From: Ectobacillus ponti
Lineage (GTDB): Bacteria > Bacillota > Bacilli > Bacillales > Bacillaceae_G
Reading direction: 5' to 3'
DNA: 64,000 nucleotides
Assembly (NCBI RefSeq): GCF_024294785.1
Contig: NZ_JANCLT010000011.1
Span: 1-64,000, forward strand
The notes beneath the pieces were generated by a model. It was not told the DNA's origin. It searched no databases and worked only from the letters and a program-made list of their open reading frames with translations. Shown here in pieces: positions 41,500-50,754 of the stretch. Numbering within the stretch: the stretch's first letter is position 1; every line of letters starts with the position of its first letter. The translations under genes and the position numbers were made by a program.

Positions 41500-42345
41500 A
41501 TGGAAGCAGAACATTATATTGTATTTGACTTAGAACGAAATTTCCGGCCATACCAATCGGATTTCCCGGCTGAAATTGTAGATATGGGTGCGGTCAAAAT
41601 TGATCCGCAGACGATGGAGATCGTGGACACATTCTCCGCTTTTGTGAAGCCCACTGCCCCTTTATCCAAGCACACCACGAAGCTGACCGGGATTGAGAAG
41701 CAGGACGTCAAGCAGGCGCCACGGTTCCGGCAGGTGCTGGCAGCATTCCGCTCCTTTATCGGCAGCAGCTATATCCTGGTTACCTGGGGTAAGGAGGACT
41801 ACGAATTTTTGAAGGAAGACTGCACGCGGCACGGTCTTGACTGTCCGGATATGAGCAAGGAGCGCCGGTTTGACCTGCAGCAATTTGTATTCCGGGCTTA
41901 TGAAGAGCTGTTTCCCAATCAACCAAGCCTGCGTCTGGCCGTGGAGCAGTTTGGGCTGGAGTGGCAGGGAGAGCAGCACCGCGCACTGGCTGATGCTGAA
42001 AATACGGCGAATATTTTTCTGAAGGCAGCGGCGGAACGCGACCTGAAGCATGCCTACCGGAGAAGCACTGATGTCGTGTTCATCGTGGAAGGGGCATTGA
42101 GCGAAAAGGGCAAACGCAAGCTGATGCGCTGGATTATAAAGGAAATGAAAAAGCGGAAGGCAGACCATTTGACATGGAAGTCGTTTCTCCGCAGCAAAAC
42201 GTGGGCAAATGCCATGGAGCAGCATGAGTTCGATGAAGCAGCCATTGCGCAGTTGGAAGCGAACTTTGCGGAGGCACTGCAGAATGTGAAAAAGCTGCAG
42301 CAGGCAAAAGCGAAGGCACAGACAGCTGCCACACCGGCGCCATAA
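41500..42345 (+). CDS. DEDDh 3'-5' exonuclease
   Basis: 281-residue exonuclease of the RNase T/DnaQ (ERI-1-like) superfamily. Active-site residues: Asp10 and Glu12 in FDLERN, an acidic region at about Asp100 (WGKEDYEFL), and His160/Asp165 in EQHRALADAENT, the DEDDh set. A C-terminal extension (about 185-281) is helical and rich in Lys and Ala, perhaps for nucleic-acid contact. Single gene; the substrate (RNA or DNA) is undetermined. The start at 41500 is preceded by an AAAGAGG-type site. Confidence 0.9.
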   Translation: MEAEHYIVFDLERNFRPYQSDFPAEIVDMGAVKIDPQTMEIVDTFSAFVKPTAPLSKHTTKLTGIEKQDVKQAPRFRQVLAAFRSFIGSSYILVTWGKEDYEFLKEDCTRHGLDCPDMSKERRFDLQQFVFRAYEELFPNQPSLRLAVEQFGLEWQGEQHRALADAENTANIFLKAAAERDLKHAYRRSTDVVFIVEGALSEKGKRKLMRWIIKEMKKRKADHLTWKSFLRSKTWANAMEQHEFDEAAIAQLEANFAEALQNVKKLQQAKAKAQTAATPAP

Positions 42346-42379
42346 AGAAAAGCAGCCGTACAGTAAGGCCTGCCCTTCA

Positions 42380-42411
42380 AAAAAATCTCCTGATGTTCAG
42401 GGGATTTTTTT
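42380..42411 (+). terminator. Terminator of the exonuclease gene
   Basis: Stem AAAAATCTCCTGA/TCAGGGGATTTTT with G-T pairs and a T run. Confidence 0.75.
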
Positions 42412-42621
42412 ATTTTCGGTTTGCAAATTCCGGCGGCAATCTGATAAATTCGATGCGGAAATGGCTCGCATTCGTTCGACTGCCGGCCGGATTCATCGGG
42501 ATTTCTTGGAATATGGCGATAAAATGGATGAATATGGAAGTAGGAATCCGGAATACAAAGGTGGAATCTGTATAGGCATAGGCAAGAAAAACCTGTAAGC
42601 GTCTGGAAAGGTAGGGATGAT

Positions 42622-43335
42622 ATGAAAGTTGCCAAGCTGCAACCCAAGAAAAGCCATACCCGCATCTTTGTCAGCTTCTCGGGAGTCCAAGCGAAGCAAG
42701 CTCGTCTGGCAGAAGTGCAAAAGAAAGCCGGCAAAGAGGTGACTCTCTGCATCGAGCTGGATGAACAAGGAAGGTTCCAGGATGCGTATGCTGTACGCAA
42801 GGGAGAAATGCTGCGCTCGCGCTTTGCGGCCAGACAGGAAGGAAAGCATGAGCCGCATGAAACCATCAAGGTGAGACAGCATGCTTCAGGGGAAGTGGAG
42901 TACATCATCACAGACGCTGTATCCATCATCTGCCGGGAAACAGAGCACAGCTATGAGTATGTGCTGGTGCATCAGGTGAAGGAAGCCAGCCGCCGCAAAT
43001 CGAAGCGGAAGAAGGCCGAGAAGGTGGAAGTGGCTGAACGAATCTTGTTCGTCATCGGCAAGACAGCGGTGGAATACCCGGTTCAGCAGCCGAAAGCAAG
43101 AGCGGCAGCGAAGAGAAACCATGTGCTGCCGGAATCTCAGCATGGCAGAGATCCGGGCCGCGTGATTGCATGGGGATGGGGCCATCCGAAAGCAGGGGAA
43201 CTGCATAGTCCAATCAGGAGCATTGCACTGAGGGAATTCGGTGCAGCCGCGTACCGTGTGACAGTGGTCCTCCGGTTCCTTGGTCCAGGTGATCGCAGCC
43301 TGCCCCAGCCGCGCGCCGAGCCTATGGCCGGCTAA
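42622..43335 (+). CDS. Hypothetical basic protein, 237 aa
   Basis: Unrecognised protein. The N-terminal two thirds contain Lys/Arg-rich clusters alternating with beta-prone segments (RIFVSFSGVQ, VEYIITDAVSIIC, YEYVLVHQV). At about 125-140 lies a strongly basic linker (SRRKSKRKKAEK). The last 60 residues are rich in Pro, Gly and Trp and look less like typical protein. A 170-residue antisense frame overlaps the end (42886-43398). A ribosome site (AGGTAGGG) precedes ATG 42622 and a terminator follows, so I keep it, but the C-terminal part may be non-native, for instance if a frameshift occurred. Confidence 0.5.
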   Translation: MKVAKLQPKKSHTRIFVSFSGVQAKQARLAEVQKKAGKEVTLCIELDEQGRFQDAYAVRKGEMLRSRFAARQEGKHEPHETIKVRQHASGEVEYIITDAVSIICRETEHSYEYVLVHQVKEASRRKSKRKKAEKVEVAERILFVIGKTAVEYPVQQPKARAAAKRNHVLPESQHGRDPGRVIAWGWGHPKAGELHSPIRSIALREFGAAAYRVTVVLRFLGPGDRSLPQPRAEPMAG

Positions 43336-43382
43336 AGAGAGAACAACCTGATTTACTTCATATAGAATTTGCTGTATTGGAT

Positions 43383-43415
43383 GAACCGCGGAACGCACGC
43401 GGTTCTTTATTTTTG
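43383..43415 (+). terminator. Terminator, plus strand
   Basis: Stem GAACCGCG/CGCGGTTC (43383-43390, 43398-43405) with T residues. Adjacent to the opposing terminator of ppaC. Confidence 0.8.
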
Positions 43416-43416
43416 T

Positions 43417-43442
43417 ACAAAAAACCCGCCAAAAGGGCGGGT
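43417..43442 (-). terminator. Terminator of ppaC
   Basis: Reading the minus strand, stem ACCCGCC/GGCGGGT (43436-43442 with 43424-43430) is followed by a T tract. Confidence 0.8.
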
Positions 43443-43450
43443 CTGTTGTA

Positions 43451-44383
43451 TTACAGTCGGTTGAACGCTTCTGTCAGAACAGGAACGATTTGCTTCTTGC
43501 GGGAAACAACGCCCTTCAGTACAGCAGTGTTGTTGGAAAGTGTCACATTGTACGCCTTTTCCACTGCGTGAGCGGAACGGCCAAGCGCCAGTGCCACAGA
43601 GTCGTTTGTCAGGATGTCTGTTACCACGAACAGGAACAGATCCAAGCCTTTTTCTTCAATGACACGGTTCAACGCCTCTTCTACCTCAGCCTGGCGGGAC
43701 ATGACATCGTTTGTGTCCACCGCGTTCACCTGGGCAATTTCAACCTTGCTGCCGCCCATTTGGAATTCCTTTGCATCCAGGGAAATCAGCTGCTCGATTG
43801 TCTTGTCGCTCAAATCAGCGCCAGCCTTCAGCATGGCCAGACCGTAGCTGTCCGCATCGACACCGGCGATTTCAGCCAGTTCGCGTGCTGCTGCCACATC
43901 TTCCTCCGTGCAGGTTGGAGATTTGAACAGCAGGGAATCGGAAATGATGGCAGACAGCATCAGGCCCGCCACGTTCTTCTGGATTGCCACGCCTTTTTCC
44001 TTGTACATCTTGTTTAAGATGGTTGCGGTGCAGCCAACCGGCTCAGCGCGGTAATATAATGGATCGCTTGTCTCAAAGTTTGCGATACGGTGGTGGTCAA
44101 TTACCTCCAGCACGCGCACGGCATCAATATCATCAGCGCTTTGCTGGCGTTCGTTGTGGTCGACAAGGATGACACCGTTCACTTCATTGGCAACTGTTTT
44201 CACCAGGCGGGGCGCTTCTGCCTGGAATTGCTCCAGTGCATAGGCTGTTTCGCCGTTAATTTCGCCGAGGCGCACCGGCTCTGCATCCACGCCCAAGGCT
44301 TTCTTCAGTTCAGCATAGGCGATTGCTGAGCAAATTGTGTCCGTGTCAGGGTTTTTGTGTCCAAAAATCAATACTTTTTCCAT
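43451..44383 (-). CDS. ppaC: Manganese-dependent inorganic pyrophosphatase
   Basis: 310-residue family II pyrophosphatase of the DHH superfamily, hydrolysing pyrophosphate and so driving biosynthetic reactions. It starts [11 protein letters not shown] (His9, Asp13, Asp15 bind Mn) and carries DHHRIANF in the middle (VIDHHRIAN), then a DHHA2 C-terminal domain ending SRKKQIVP. The start at 44383 has AAGGAG upstream on the minus strand. Single gene with its own terminator; divergent from the MFS gene. Confidence 0.96.
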   Translation of the reverse strand: MEKVLIFGHKNPDTDTICSAIAYAELKKALGVDAEPVRLGEINGETAYALEQFQAEAPRLVKTVANEVNGVILVDHNERQQSADDIDAVRVLEVIDHHRIANFETSDPLYYRAEPVGCTATILNKMYKEKGVAIQKNVAGLMLSAIISDSLLFKSPTCTEEDVAAARELAEIAGVDADSYGLAMLKAGADLSDKTIEQLISLDAKEFQMGGSKVEIAQVNAVDTNDVMSRQAEVEEALNRVIEEKGLDLFLFVVTDILTNDSVALALGRSAHAVEKAYNVTLSNNTAVLKGVVSRKKQIVPVLTEAFNRL

Positions 44384-44545
44384 AGCTCTACTCCTTGCAT
44401 TATCAGTATATGAGGAAGCCGGGTTCCCTGCATGTCAAATTCATGCTGTCCACCGCTTTATTTTACCATATCATCCTCATTTTTCACTCCTCCAATATAA
44501 GCGATTCCGCAGGATTCTACAAGAAAATTGAGCGTAAGCCGCAAA

Positions 44546-44576
44546 AACGGCCCATACATTTCATGTATGGGCCGTT
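44546..44576 (+). repeat. 14-bp perfect hairpin upstream of an MFS gene
   Basis: AACGGCCCATACAT pairs with ATGTATGGGCCGTT around a short loop, between the divergent ppaC and MFS genes. No T tract follows in the plus direction, so it may be an operator or leader hairpin rather than a terminator. Confidence 0.6.
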
Positions 44577-44644
44577 CAAGGTATGCTACAATTTAATATG
44601 TAAAGTTTCATGTAGCGAAATACATATGGTCAAGGGGGATACAT

Positions 44645-45796
44645 ATGAAGCAACGATACGTGCTCCTTATTCTTGCCTTATTCGCAGTGTCAATGAACCT
44701 GCGCCCGGCGATTACATCCATCTCACCCTTGCTGCAGGACATCCGGCAGGATCTCGGCATGAATGGAACAGCCGCGAGCTTTCTTACGGCTCTGCCGGTG
44801 TTATGCATGGGCCTCTTCGCGCCGGCTGCGACAAGCCTGGAGCAAAGATGGGGCATGAAGCCGGTGGTGGCCGGCTGTCTGCTGTTGATCGGCGCTGCCA
44901 CAGCAGCCCGCCTCGTTGCCGTGCATACAGGATGGCTGCTGCTGACAGCCGGGCTCATTGGAATTGGCATTGCCATTGCCGGTCCCTTGCTGTCGGGTTT
45001 TATTAAGATGTATTTCCCGAATCGCGCGGGTGCCATGGTCGGAATTTATACACTTGGCATGGGCGCAGGCGCGTCGCTTGGAGCTGGGATGGCGGTGCCC
45101 TTGCAGCAGGCATTCGGGTTCTGGAGCAGCTCGCTCGCCGTATGGGCCCTGCTTGCCGGGGCGGCCCTGTTGATTTGGCTGGCCATTGTTCCAACTGGAA
45201 AGCAGGCGGCGCGGGCTGCCGGGGGGAAGCTGCCTTGGCGGACACCCCGGGCTTGGTTGATTACACTCTTTTTCGGTTTGCAGTCGGCCTTGTTTTATGC
45301 CGCAACTGCCTGGCTTGCCCCGTATCTGCGCTCTCTTGGATTCGGGGCTGGAGAAGCGGGTCTTGTGGTGACCGGATTCTCGCTCCTGCAAATGTTCTTT
45401 TGCTTCTTGATTCCGAATCTGTCAGAGAAAACGCCGCGGCGGCGGCCGTGGCTTCTCGCCTCCAGCACCGCGGCGCTTGCCGGATTTCTCCTGCTGCTGG
45501 CAGTTCCGATGGTAAGCGTTTGGCTTGCTGTTGTGTTCCTGAGCACCGGGCTAGGAGGGCTGTTTCCGCTCGCGCTGCTGCTGCCGCTGGATGAAACAGA
45601 CACGCCTGCTGCCGCCAGTGCCTGGACTGCCATGGCCTCCAGCGCGGGGTATGCCATCGGGAGCATCGGCCCGATCCTGGTGGGAACTCTGCTGGATCTA
45701 TCGGGAAGCTTCCATTTTGCCCTTGCCAGTGTCCTGCTGCTGTGTGTGGCTATGATCCTCTGTTCACTGCCGCTCGGCACAAGAGCGAGAAAGTAG
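44645..45796 (+). CDS. MFS transporter, CynX/NimT family
   Basis: 383-residue 12-helix major facilitator protein. The N-terminal ALFAVSMNLRPAITSISPLLQ is typical of the CynX/NimT/YycB group, some members of which transport cyanate, nitroimidazole or thiocyanate-like anions; the substrate here is not known. The central loop after helix 6 is short, as in this family. The ATG at 44645 follows AAGGGGG. The long perfect hairpin at 44546-44576 lies in its 5' region. Confidence 0.88.
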   Translation: MKQRYVLLILALFAVSMNLRPAITSISPLLQDIRQDLGMNGTAASFLTALPVLCMGLFAPAATSLEQRWGMKPVVAGCLLLIGAATAARLVAVHTGWLLLTAGLIGIGIAIAGPLLSGFIKMYFPNRAGAMVGIYTLGMGAGASLGAGMAVPLQQAFGFWSSSLAVWALLAGAALLIWLAIVPTGKQAARAAGGKLPWRTPRAWLITLFFGLQSALFYAATAWLAPYLRSLGFGAGEAGLVVTGFSLLQMFFCFLIPNLSEKTPRRRPWLLASSTAALAGFLLLLAVPMVSVWLAVVFLSTGLGGLFPLALLLPLDETDTPAAASAWTAMASSAGYAIGSIGPILVGTLLDLSGSFHFALASVLLLCVAMILCSLPLGTRARK

Positions 45797-45859
45797 TACA
45801 TACTTTTCCTTTGTCAGCGCATAATGTCAGGTAGAATGATGTACGGAGGTGAACTGTCC

Positions 45860-46030
45860 GTGAATGAGAACAGAATGAAGCCGGTGTACCGGCGCAGTGA
45901 AATCCCGACCAGTATGACAGCAGCCGAAGAGGAACGCTTCTGGCAGGCGCATTATATGTCGGAGCCGCTCCTCAATGAGATGTTCGCCATTGGGCAGGTA
46001 AACACTGTTCATACAGCGGAAGACGAATGA
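45860..46030 (+). CDS. Small hypothetical protein, 56 aa
   Basis: Short hydrophilic protein with a GTG start (45860) nine bases after GGAGGTGA. It contains RRSEIPTSMTAAEEERFWQAHYMSEPLL, probably a helix-turn-helix-like helical pair, but too short for a confident fold. No known family is recognised. It ends with an acidic TAEDE. A terminator follows within ten bases, giving good support for a real small gene. Confidence 0.6.
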   Translation: MNENRMKPVYRRSEIPTSMTAAEEERFWQAHYMSEPLLNEMFAIGQVNTVHTAEDE

Positions 46031-46034
46031 TGAA

Positions 46035-46067
46035 ATGGGCTGTCCATCCCGGACAGTCTATTTTTTA
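46035..46067 (+). terminator. Rho-independent terminator
   Basis: Stem GGGCTGTCC/GGACAGTCT around ATCCC, followed by a T run. Confidence 0.85.
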
Positions 46068-46169
46068 TGATATTGATTAAAAATTCACGCAATTCGCAAG
46101 CCATATGTAAAAAAAGGTGGTATGATAGGCGTAATATTCATCAAAGCATACAGTAAGAGAGGGACTACA

Positions 46170-46955
46170 ATGATAAAAGCCATCCTATTTGATTTAGACG
46201 ATACCCTTCTGTGGGACCAGAAAAGTGTGCAAGAAGCCTTCCGTGCGACATGCCTTCTTGCCGGGGAGAAATATGGCGTGCATCCGGAAGAACTGGAGGA
46301 GGCGGTACGGCAGGAAGCCCGCGATTTATATGCTTCTTACGAGACATACGAGTTTACCCAGATGATTGGAATTAACCCATTTGAAGGGCTCTGGGGCAAC
46401 TTCTTGGATGAGGAAGACAATTTCCGCAAGCTGTGCGCTATTGTGCCCTTATATCGGAAGGAAGCCTGGACACGGGGATTGCGTGCCATGGGGATTGAGG
46501 ATGAAGCATTTGGCGCGGAGTTGGCGGAGCGGTTTCCCGCAGAGCGCCGCCGCTTGCCTTTCGTATATGAGGAAACGTTCCGGGTGCTGGACGAGCTGAA
46601 GGGGAAGTATCAGCTGCTGCTCTTGACAAATGGTTCTCCGGACTTACAGCAGACAAAGCTGACCATTACCCCGGAGTTTGTGCCGTATTTTGACCATATC
46701 GTCATTTCCGGCGCGTTTGGCCGCGGCAAGCCGGACCCATCGATCTTTGAGCATGCCCTGTCACTCCTGGGACTTCAAAAGGAGGAAGCGGTCATGGTGG
46801 GGGACAATCTGATGACTGACATTCTCGGAGCATCCCGTGCCGGCATTGCCTCTGTCTGGGTGAACCGCCATGAGAAGGAACGCAATGAAGTGGTGCCGGA
46901 TTATGAGATTGCCCATCTGGAAGAGCTGTATCCGATTTTAGAAAAGCTGCGGTAA
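46170..46955 (+). CDS. HAD family hydrolase (YsaA-like)
   Basis: 261-residue haloacid-dehalogenase-type phosphatase. Motif [11 protein letters not shown] carries the nucleophile Asp8 and Asp10; motif II is LLTNGSP, motif III the Lys of RGKPDPSIF, and motif [14 protein letters not shown] helical cap sits between motifs I and II (subfamily IA). The pattern resembles B. subtilis YsaA/YjjG-like phosphatases; the substrate is unknown. The start at 46170 follows AAGAGAGGGA; in-frame codons from 46122 are before the ribosome site. Confidence 0.88.
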   Translation: MIKAILFDLDDTLLWDQKSVQEAFRATCLLAGEKYGVHPEELEEAVRQEARDLYASYETYEFTQMIGINPFEGLWGNFLDEEDNFRKLCAIVPLYRKEAWTRGLRAMGIEDEAFGAELAERFPAERRRLPFVYEETFRVLDELKGKYQLLLLTNGSPDLQQTKLTITPEFVPYFDHIVISGAFGRGKPDPSIFEHALSLLGLQKEEAVMVGDNLMTDILGASRAGIASVWVNRHEKERNEVVPDYEIAHLEELYPILEKLR

Positions 46956-46958
46956 AAG

Positions 46959-47001
46959 AAAAGCCTTTCTGGAGGCGGTTTGCTCCAGGAAGGCTTTTTT
47001 A
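46959..47001. terminator. Bidirectional terminator
   Basis: Long stem AAAGCCTTTCTGGAG/CTCCAGGAAGGCTTT with flanking A and T tracts, shared by the HAD gene and the convergent 44-aa gene whose stop overlaps its right end. Confidence 0.85.
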
Positions 47002-47133
47002 CTTTGTCTTTTTGCTTGTGCCGAATGTATCGTTCGCCTGCGGGCCGGTTTGTGTCAGAATCATCGGCTTTGTGCCGGAAGCGGCATCCGCATTCTGATT
47101 CACTTTGCCTTCTTGGATGACTTTCTTCGCCAT
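46999..47133 (-). CDS. Small basic protein, 44 aa (possible spore-associated protein)
   Basis: A short minus-strand frame with a strong AAGGAGG ribosome site and ATG at 47133. The product MAKKVIQEGK... is rich in Lys, Thr, Gln, Gly and Asn, lacks Cys, Trp and aromatic residues other than one Phe, and ends in GTSKKTK. Size and composition resemble minor acid-soluble spore proteins of Bacillus, but I cannot match it to a particular Ssp family, so this is an inference. Its stop codon lies in the terminator shared with the HAD gene. Confidence 0.65.
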   Translation of the reverse strand: MAKKVIQEGKVNQNADAASGTKPMILTQTGPQANDTFGTSKKTK

Positions 47134-47230
47134 ATGCAGCGCCTCCTTGTACAGAGTTACTGAAAAGAGCTCGTCTCTTCACTCCTTAGTATGAGTCAAA
47201 CGCCGCCGGTCATGATGGCAAAATTTACAG

Positions 47231-48190
47231 TTAATAGCCTCTGGTGTAGTCCACCAGATTGATGGCGGGGATGCCGCCATTCAAGTAACGCTGCAAGTTC
47301 GGAAGGAAAATGTCGCGAATGACCCGCTCATTGTAGTGCTCGGTGGAGCCGGCCGTGTGCGGTGTGACAATGACGTTGTCCATCCCCCACAGCGGGCTTT
47401 CGGCGGGGAGCGGCTCCTGCTCAAACACGTCCAAACCGGCTCCGGCAATTTCTCCCTGCTGCAGTGCTTGCAGGAGGTCTCGCTCTGCCACAAGTTCCCC
47501 GCGGCCGATATTGATGAAAAAGGCATTTGGTTTCATGAGCCCAAACTGCTCAGCGCGGAACAGCTGACGTGTCTCATCTGTCAGCGGCAGCGTGACGACC
47601 ACATAATCGCACCGCGGCAAAATGGTGTGCAGCTGTGCCAAAGTGTGCATTTCATCGACATACGGAGCTGCTTCCCCCGAGCGCCGGATGCCCAGTGTCC
47701 GCATTCCGAACGCCTTGGCCAGCCGGGCCGTTTCGCTTCCGATGGCGCCAACGCCGATTATGCCAATGGTTTTCCCGTGAATTTCGAGGGACAAATTGCC
47801 ATGGTGCCAGGTCTGCTGCAGCTGTTGGCGGACGTATGTATGAATGTTCCGGGTCAGCGCCAGCATGAGCGCAAATATGGTTTCGGAAATTGGATAAGCG
47901 TGCACGCCATTGGCGCTTGTCAGCAGGATGCCCTGCTGTTCCATCTCCTGCAGCGGCATTGCATTCACCCCGGCGCTCCAGCTTTGCAGCCAGCGGAGCT
48001 TGGATGGCTTGCTGCACAAGTCCCGCACCTCCGTCTTCCAGCCGGCAAGCACCTCGGCTTCCTCTAAATAGGGGAGCCAAACGTCACGGTCCCGCCCGAC
48101 AATCAGCTTCCAGTCCGGGACAGCCGAAGCGACCTCTTCATGTAAGGCTGAATCCAGATTTTGTGTAATAATCAGCGTTCGCTTTGTCAT
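47231..48190 (-). CDS. D-2-hydroxyacid dehydrogenase
   Basis: 319-residue NAD(P)-dependent dehydrogenase of the D-isomer 2-hydroxyacid family. Rossmann motif GVGAIG at about 146-151, catalytic Arg in NIGRGELV, Glu in the GLDVFEQEPLP block and His in TPHTAGST are in order. It would interconvert a 2-oxo acid and a D-2-hydroxy acid; substrate unknown. The start at 48190 follows AGGAGG on the minus strand. Divergent from the EamA transporter gene. Confidence 0.92.
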   Translation of the reverse strand: MTKRTLIITQNLDSALHEEVASAVPDWKLIVGRDRDVWLPYLEEAEVLAGWKTEVRDLCSKPSKLRWLQSWSAGVNAMPLQEMEQQGILLTSANGVHAYPISETIFALMLALTRNIHTYVRQQLQQTWHHGNLSLEIHGKTIGIIGVGAIGSETARLAKAFGMRTLGIRRSGEAAPYVDEMHTLAQLHTILPRCDYVVVTLPLTDETRQLFRAEQFGLMKPNAFFINIGRGELVAERDLLQALQQGEIAGAGLDVFEQEPLPAESPLWGMDNVIVTPHTAGSTEHYNERVIRDIFLPNLQRYLNGGIPAINLVDYTRGY

Positions 48191-48369
48191 GTTTGATGCC
48201 TCCTTTTCTCCATTCTACCATACATACAGAAAAGTCAGACAATAAAGCAGGAAGGACACGTGTTTTTGTGGAATGTTATGCATGTCTATGTATAACATTT
48301 TGTAGAAAAATCTATTTTTTCACCAGGTGAAAAGTTTGTGGTGAAAATAGTTTGGGAAGGAGAGAAGAG

Positions 48370-49293
48370 ATGCTGAAGGAGAAGTATTCTTATATCCTAT
48401 TGGTGGCGGCCAATCTGATTTGGGGCGGCAACTTTGTTATCGGCCGGGCTGTGGGCCAGTATATTCCGCCATTCACGCTGTCCATGCTGCGTTGGCTTAT
48501 TGCCTTCTTGGCGCTCAGTCCTTTTTTGTACAAACGGCTGCGGAGGGACTGGGGGGTGTTGCAGAAGCATAAACGGATTGTGGCTGTGCTGGCGCTGACA
48601 GGCATTGTCGGCTACAACACGCTGTTATATGCAGCGCTGCACTATACAACCTCTGTGAATGCAGCTGTATTGAACGCAATCACGCCGCTTTGTATTGCAG
48701 CCCTGTCTGTATTTCTGCTGAAGGAGAAGCTTGCTTCGGTCCAGATGGCCGGCATTTGCCTGTCGGTTTCCGGGGTGCTGTTCACCTTATCTGAGGGGTC
48801 ATGGGCCAAGCTGCAGTCCCTGACCTTCAATAGCGGTGATATATTGGTGGTATTGGCTGTTCTGTGCTGGGGGGCATACTCCGTTATCGGCAAAAAGTAC
48901 GCAAACATCCTGCCTGCTTATACCTCGCTGTATGTGACAGCGGGCCTTGGTGTGCTTGTGTTGCTGCCGTTCAGCGTATATGAGCTGAGCCGTCCGGGGG
49001 TGAGGGTGATCTGGGCACCATTCTCTGTATGTGTTCTGTTGTATGTAGGCTTGCTGGCATCCATTGCTGCTTTTTTATCCTGGAATCTTGGTGTCAAGCA
49101 TGCAGGTGCCGCAAAAGCCGGCGTATTTCTCAATCTGCTTCCGGTGTTTGCGGTCAGCTTCGCCACACTGTTTGCCGGAGAAACGCTCGCCTGGTACCAG
49201 GCGGTGGGCGGCGGGGTCGTCATCGCCGGTGTGTTGCTCTCCTCCTTCTTTGCCGGGAAGCCCACCGCGCAGCATATGGAGAAAGCAGGCTAA
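48370..49293 (+). CDS. EamA/DMT family transporter
   Basis: 308-residue membrane protein with ten predicted helices formed by two EamA repeats (LLVAANLIWGGNFVIGR in the first, LVVLAVLCWGAYSVIGKK in the second). Family members export metabolites such as amino acids or drugs. The start at 48370 is seven bases after GGGAAGGAG; the frame is open back to 48352 without a better ribosome site. Single gene. Confidence 0.9.
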   Translation: MLKEKYSYILLVAANLIWGGNFVIGRAVGQYIPPFTLSMLRWLIAFLALSPFLYKRLRRDWGVLQKHKRIVAVLALTGIVGYNTLLYAALHYTTSVNAAVLNAITPLCIAALSVFLLKEKLASVQMAGICLSVSGVLFTLSEGSWAKLQSLTFNSGDILVVLAVLCWGAYSVIGKKYANILPAYTSLYVTAGLGVLVLLPFSVYELSRPGVRVIWAPFSVCVLLYVGLLASIAAFLSWNLGVKHAGAAKAGVFLNLLPVFAVSFATLFAGETLAWYQAVGGGVVIAGVLLSSFFAGKPTAQHMEKAG

Positions 49294-49360
49294 CAGCCTG
49301 TTTTCTTGCATGATATCGCCCCGGTGTGGTACGACTATAGGGAGATAGGAGATGACAAGG

Positions 49361-49645
49361 ATGACAGATATTTTCCTGAATGACATGTTGATTCAGGCTT
49401 TCGTATATGAAGAACTGCCGGAAAAGGAAGAGCTCGGCATTTCGTTTTCTTTTCATGTAAAAAGCGGCGAAGAGTATCATCGGATTACCACGCTGCTGTA
49501 TCAAAATCAATTTGCAGTGCATGTGCCGGCACGCGGTCTTTCCTTTACAGGAACCATCCGGCAGTATTACACGTCCTTCACCAATCTGTATGAGGAAAAC
49601 CAGGTAGGCGAGTTCCACCTCGCGTTAACCGAGGTGCAAGGATGA
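49361..49645 (+). CDS. YkvR-like DUF3219 family protein
   Basis: About 94-residue beta-rich protein resembling B. subtilis YkvR (DUF3219): SGEEYHRITTLLYQNQFAVHVP, then GTIRQYYTSFTNLYEENQVGEFHLAL. Function unknown. ATG 49361 is nine bases after AGGAG; ATG 49352 overlaps the site. Its stop overlaps the start of the following luciferase-like gene (ATGA), so the two are translationally coupled. That pairing gives no obvious functional clue. Confidence 0.75.
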   Translation: MTDIFLNDMLIQAFVYEELPEKEELGISFSFHVKSGEEYHRITTLLYQNQFAVHVPARGLSFTGTIRQYYTSFTNLYEENQVGEFHLALTEVQG

Positions 49646-50640
49646 AAAAGCTGAAGCTGGGCATGCTGGACCAATCCCCCATTCCGGCCGGCCAGACGGC
49701 GCGGGAGGCACTTGTGGCATCCGCCAGGCTGGCGCAGTTGGGCGAGGAGCTCGGCTATACCCGGTATTGGATTGCTGAGCACCATGACCTGCAGGGGCTT
49801 GCTTCCTCCGTGCCGGAAGTCATGCTCGGGTACATCGGCGCGCAAACGAAGAGCATCCGCATTGGCTCCGGAGCCGTCCTGCTGCCGCATTATCGGCCGT
49901 ACAAGGTGGCTGAAACCTATAATTTGCTCGCGACGCTGTTTCCCGGCCGTATTGACATAGGGATCGGACGGGCGCCGGGCGGCTCGGCCGAGGCAACAAC
50001 GGCGCTGTCCGGCCGGTTTTTAGAGGAGGTGTGGAAGCTGCCGGATTCCATCCGGGAGCTGCTGCATTTCCTCCATGGGGATTTCCCGGAAGATCACTTA
50101 TACGCCAAGGTGAAGGCAGCGCCTGTGCCGGACATCCCGCCGGAGCCGTGGCTGCTCGGGACAAGCGGTAAAAGCGCCAAGCTGGCGGCAGAGCTCGGCA
50201 TTTCCTATGCCTTCGGGCAGTTTATGAGCGATAAAAATGGGGCGGACCTGCTACGTATGTATCACGAGAGCTTTCAAGGCGGCCGGGGGGCCCGGCCGCA
50301 ATCGCTGCTGACTGTTTCGGTGATTTGCGCGGAAACGGCAGAGCGGGCAGAAGAAATTGCCGCAAGCAGTCTGCTGTGGCGGGTCCTGCAGGCGAAAGGG
50401 GAAGGAAGCGGGGTTCCGTCCATAGAGGAGGCGAAGCTGTATCCATACAGCCCGGAAGAGCAGAGCATGGTGCAGCAGATGAAGGAAAGCATGCTGATTG
50501 GAGACCCGCAGACGGTAAAGAAGCAGCTGCTTTCCCTGCGGGAGGCATCTGGTGCGGATGAAATGATGATGGTTACCATCACCCACGATTTTGCTGACAG
50601 ACTGCAATCCTACCGTTTGCTGGCACGGGAATTGCTGTAA
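49642..50640 (+). CDS. Luciferase-like monooxygenase (LLM class oxidoreductase)
   Basis: 332-residue TIM-barrel flavin-dependent oxidoreductase of the MsnO8-like LLM subfamily: LGMLDQSPIPAGQTAREAL opens the protein, then YTRYWIAEHHDLQGLAS, IRIGSGAVLLPHYRP and FPGRIDIGIGRAPG. FMN or reduced flavin is the likely cofactor; substrate unknown. The start overlaps the stop of the YkvR-like gene. A second, more distantly related LLM protein lies at 57924-58931. Confidence 0.9.
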   Translation: MKKLKLGMLDQSPIPAGQTAREALVASARLAQLGEELGYTRYWIAEHHDLQGLASSVPEVMLGYIGAQTKSIRIGSGAVLLPHYRPYKVAETYNLLATLFPGRIDIGIGRAPGGSAEATTALSGRFLEEVWKLPDSIRELLHFLHGDFPEDHLYAKVKAAPVPDIPPEPWLLGTSGKSAKLAAELGISYAFGQFMSDKNGADLLRMYHESFQGGRGARPQSLLTVSVICAETAERAEEIAASSLLWRVLQAKGEGSGVPSIEEAKLYPYSPEEQSMVQQMKESMLIGDPQTVKKQLLSLREASGADEMMMVTITHDFADRLQSYRLLARELL

Positions 50641-50754
50641 AACATTTTACAAAAAATCCCTATGTACAACAGCAACGCGCGGCTGTATGATAGAGGCATA
50701 AGCAGCAACATACCCTCATATTCCTGCGTTGTACGATATGTACTTCGTATTAAA

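Noticed and set aside
42393-42575. A 60-codon plus-strand frame after the exonuclease gene
   Set aside because: It starts inside the exonuclease terminator, has no ribosome site, and shows non-protein-like composition.
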